From the NCBI GenBank assembly GCA_026874595.1, contig CM049320.1, positions 1,600,001 to 1,664,000 on the forward strand: DNA of 64,000 nucleotides, read 5' to 3'. The position numbers were made by a program, and so were the translations under genes. Source of the stretch: Sipunculus nudus. Taxonomy: Eukaryota > Annelida > Sipuncula > Golfingiida > Sipunculidae. The notes under the pieces are model-generated. The model made no database searches. It was not told where the DNA came from and saw nothing but the letters and a program-made list of their open reading frames with translations. Of the stretch, positions 60,540-64,000 are shown piece by piece (positions within the stretch are counted from its first letter, which is position 1; each line of letters opens with the position of its first letter).

Positions 60540-62260
60540 TATTAAAATGATTACAACAAATTAAATGACTACATTCATTCAGATGTACGATAACATAAAA
60601 TTTACAGCCTACATGCTCTATGTTATCAAGATAAAGGACTGAAGTCAAACAGGTCACATTCTCAACAACTGTTCAAACTGCATAAATCAGACGCAAGACA
60701 CATACTTCAGGCCACAGCTGTCAACCCTGTTAACCGTGAATATTTTCGAATGTATTTTAATCAAGAACTTAAATGGGCCGACTTTAATGTTATATTTTGC
60801 TCTTGTTTCATTAGTGTATCTCGTGGTCTTGATGGCTAAGTTTTAGCTCCACACTCAGCTTTTTCCCTTACAATCTAATTGTAAAATAGGCTTCTCACAG
60901 CCTAAAGGGGAGCAGATTCACCGACATCCACGGTTATTTTAAATGTCTCAATACGTTAGAGCATGGTTAGGAAACTGTTTGGGCGCATGAGCTCGAATCC
61001 CGGATACACCAGCCTCCCCAAAGGTTGCGCCCTGCTGACCAGGAATCAATAAACAATAATCCCGTTACTAGTATAACATCATACTAACGGAATCTAATGA
61101 GAACCAATATCGCAGAACGGCCGGGATTAACTGTTTTTTAGTAAAACTTAACGGGCTATCAGGTCCCGATTGGGAAAATTATAATACCCTTTTTCTAAAT
61201 GTTTCTATGTATATATATTAATATATTATATACAAGTTATTAACTTTCCTTATGTTACCAAACTGGGTCGGCAAATCATTATAATCAACATCCGGTGGGA
61301 CCCATGAATGGATACCAGACATATTATGTCTACCATTTTGCAGTATAATGCAAAAATTATCCTAAATGTGTTACCCGTACGAGCTATCACGAATATGTTC
61401 AAAAACAAAAGTTAACTAGACTTCTATAACTGTCATAGGACAGTCATGTCTCTCCACCTGTCCCCCTCTTCCGCAATCACCTATCCATCCCCCCCCCCCC
61501 CACCTTTATCAGTTTAGGAACAACTATGATTTGTAAAACAAATGAAATTAGGCCGTTTTTTTCTTGTGTTTTCATAGATGATCTAAACTGCTGACGTCAC
61601 AGTTTTGTAATTTGCATACTATTCATAAACTTTTACAGATATCGCTACCAAACTTGCCACTGCGCTCTTTTGTTGTAAAGGGCACATGCCTGTAAAGGAT
61701 CAACTTTCTTAGTCATTTTGGTTATCCGAAAACAGCGCTTAACTGAAAAGTGCCGAGTCATCTATATCAAATGGTTTTGCATGCGTGCATTCAATGGAAA
61801 ACCCACAGTAAAGTTAGGAATCGAACATTTTAGGAGATTTTTCATCCCATTTGCCTGTACTTCATATAGATTACGGAGAAAATCGACGATCGTCCATTTT
61901 TCGAACCCTGTGACCCTGAAAAATAGGCCAAGGCCACTGAAATTGGTCAAATTAATTTGACTGTGTTAGGGTAAATCCTGTGTAATAATGAATGAAAACG
62001 GACGAAAAAAAGTTGCAGAATAATAATGACAAGTATAATGATAATAATAATAATAATAAAAATAATAATAATGCCGAAAACAAATATCTCCACCTATAGG
62101 TGATAGTACAATGACATGATCCAGTGCAAAAGTAAAACCACAGATACAAGGCAAGAAGCGTGAACTCAAATGAGAGAACAAGTCAAAACACTGGGAAAAT
62201 ACCCAACTCAACGAAGGCAACTTTGACAGAAATATCCAGGTAAAAACTGTTGCAGGTGCC
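60540..62260. other. Gene-free stretch with a possible tRNA-like fragment
   Basis: At about 60965-61010, GTTAGAGCATGGTTAGG followed by GAGCTCGAATCCCGG resembles A and B boxes of a tRNA-derived repeat, but spacing and boxes are imperfect. A poly-C tract lies at about 61489-61502 and an ATA/ATT-type tract at about 62040-62072. No exons recognised. Confidence 0.35.
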
Positions 62261-62267
62261 CTTTGTA

Positions 62268-63076
62268 TTGTGTGACACGGACGTAACTCGTGATGTAGCG
62301 CCTGCGTCTGGCCGCGTGTTGCACTCTCAGTTTAATCCGTACTGGTTGAACTCTGGTTGTCACGCTAGCTTGGGGCTCTCTCGCCTGAACGGAGCGAGCT
62401 CACGTGTGAACCCTAATATGTTGAGACGCGGCGTTCGTTTTTCTAGTATCTTCTTTGAACGTGTATACCGTGTTAGATTCTTTAGATGGTTCGAGAAGTG
62501 GAAAGTTCTCCGCTTGAGGTGAAAAGTTGTATAAAGAGGCTGTGTTTTAGAGCCGAGAGAGAGAGGTGAGAGAATATTCCAGCGGACACAGACGTATGTA
62601 TGTCAGTGGGACCTATCCGATTATCCAGTAATTTCAGGGATTCTACCAGCTCTATACAATTCAATGCTGCCTGCCCCAAGTTTACTATCTGGATTGTTAC
62701 AAGAGCTTTACATTGGACTGTTATTCTCCGAGAGAATTCGTGTGAACTGTTAGCCGGCTTTAACATTTTAAAGGACTTATCGTTGTGAAAGTGGTGGTAT
62801 CCAGGTTCTGTGCACTTTGTTTGTGCGTTTGTGAAATGTGTGATTGTGTTGATTTCCTGTTATACTGTGTCATTTTATTAATTTGGTGTATTGTAATGTA
62901 AGGGTTGTTTTAAGAATAGATTTTAGTTATTTGTTAACAAAAAAACACTGACTTCTTTATTCATTCCCCTAGATATTTCACGCTACCTAGAGTTATAGAA
63001 TCTGATTTTTTTATCTCCTTGACAAAATTTATGTTCATCACACATTAGTGATTTGTTGATATTAGGTTCCGTTACA
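62268..63076 (+). mobile_element. Solo-LTR-like repeat, copy 3
   Basis: Same family as 37500-38063 and 40150-40852: TATA-like GTTGTATAAAGAGGCTGTG near 62526, ATTCCAGCGGACACAGACG, CTTATCGTTGTGAAAGTGG, GTTTTAAGAATAGA (decayed poly(A) signal) and terminus TTAGGTTCCGTTACA at 63076. It may begin TGTGACACGGACG. The flank after ACA lacks an adjacent primer-binding-like TGG, favouring a solo LTR. Confidence 0.65.
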
Positions 63077-64000
63077 AAACAAAACCTGGAAAAGTTCTCA
63101 AATCGAAAGAACTCACCTGAACGATAATGAAGTGGGAAATGATAGACAGAAGAGAAGAATGAAGAAGAATTTGAAAAGTTGATTCCTAACGCCTGCTACC
63201 AGTCACTACCAAAATGTATGGTTACCTTTGGCATAAGTGTACACATTAAATATGACCCCATCACGTTCATGTGTAAAAACAATAATATCAGCAGAAACTC
63301 CTGCAAAAATGTTCTTTGCAAAATAGTCAAAGTTCATAATGAACATTACAACGTCAAAGACGCGTGTTCAACTGAAATAAATAACTATGGTCGGCCCGTC
63401 GACATTAAACAATTCAGCGGCGAATAGTACCTGTTTTGGTGTATTCCTTTGACACTCCGAAAACCAAGCACCTTTGATTTCCTAAGTGGCGCACAGTTTT
63501 ATAATTGCAAGCAGCTTTCAGTTTACACAACAGTGAACAGAGCACGGTGATCCTCGACGTATTCATGCATGTCATGACACAATGTGGCACGCGAAATTCG
63601 AGGCGTCCTCAAAGTTTTAAGCGACGTTTTACTGTCTCAAAAGATAATTAATAAAATACGGGCCAGTATTGATCACAGGCGCTTGACACAATATCAACAA
63701 ATATTAGCCTGGGCGATAATAAGAGGGAAACAGGTCTCCGGCCCACGCCGGCCTTTGAGTCAGGATATTATTAATTCAACTCGTTTATTGTCGCTTTGTG
63801 GGTATCACACCTTAAATAAAAACCATCTGGTCCTCACAAAACATTATTTGGAATTTTCAGTCTATTTTACTCTTATGACTTACTACTTACAACCACAAGG
63901 TATGAAAGCTGCCATCTTTGAACGAGGGGTCAAAGTAGAAATTCCCTTAAACTATCGTCTTGAATGTTTGTAAACGCACATTTCACATAAATTATGTCAA
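63077..64000 (+). other. Unassigned right edge with two unrecognised open frames
   Basis: Plus-strand frames at 63179-63427 (82 codons, several Cys: FMCKNNNISRNSC) and 63584-63973 (129 codons: RRLTQYQQILAWAIIRG, CGYHTLNKN) lack an ATG start and recognisable domains. They could be exons or transposon remnants; nothing supports a function. Confidence 0.2.

Overview
This window is animal nuclear DNA. It is AT-rich, its genes are split by GT-AG introns, and it is crowded with transposon remnants, SINE-like copies and minisatellites. Secreted PAN plus C-type-lectin genes, an expanded carbohydrate sulfotransferase family, TTAGGG-type motifs inside a satellite and tRNA-derived SINEs together suggest a lophotrochozoan, most probably a mollusc. 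That assignment is inference. No rRNA gene, CRISPR array or bacterial-style operon was seen.

Left third (1-25 kb), minus strand: two secreted lectin genes share one architecture (signal-peptide exon, PAN/Apple-like exon, C-type lectin domain), with every reconstructed intron in phase 1. The upstream one (19543-24169) can be rebuilt completely by hand: five coding exons, 804 nt, 267 residues, six canonical CTLD cysteines, an EPN sugar-specificity motif and a WND motif. The other is cut by the left edge (exons 15-215 and 1365-1622, with a likely signal-peptide exon at 10778-10826). Its putative first intron carries a huge 45-bp minisatellite that switches orientation twice, plus a 911-bp element with 19-bp terminal inverted repeats. 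In the complete gene one minisatellite (60 bp) is made from the last coding exon, and another (39 bp) starts at the splice donor of the PAN exon. A 53-bp satellite carrying telomere-type hexamers lies between the two genes.

Middle (25-38 kb): a tRNA-derived SINE; an intact plus-strand carbohydrate sulfotransferase gene (28791-31190, three coding exons, 437 residues, type II membrane protein); and a 4.85-kb Ty3/Gypsy retrotransposon (32013-36860). Its two 195-bp LTRs look identical, but its gag region has a frame break and a stop.

Right part (37-64 kb): three solo-LTR-like copies of one family, several minisatellites, two degraded LINEs (an L1/Tx1-like one near 45.4-48.2 kb and a Jockey-superfamily-like one at 57.6-59.75 kb) and two dispersed repeat families. 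There is also a second sulfotransferase copy (54486-56538) whose exon structure matches the first but whose second exon contains an in-frame TAA. The stretches between these features hold simple repeats or nothing I can recognise.

The genes suggest secreted carbohydrate recognition (lectins) and Golgi carbohydrate sulfation, but nothing in the sequence ties them into one pathway.
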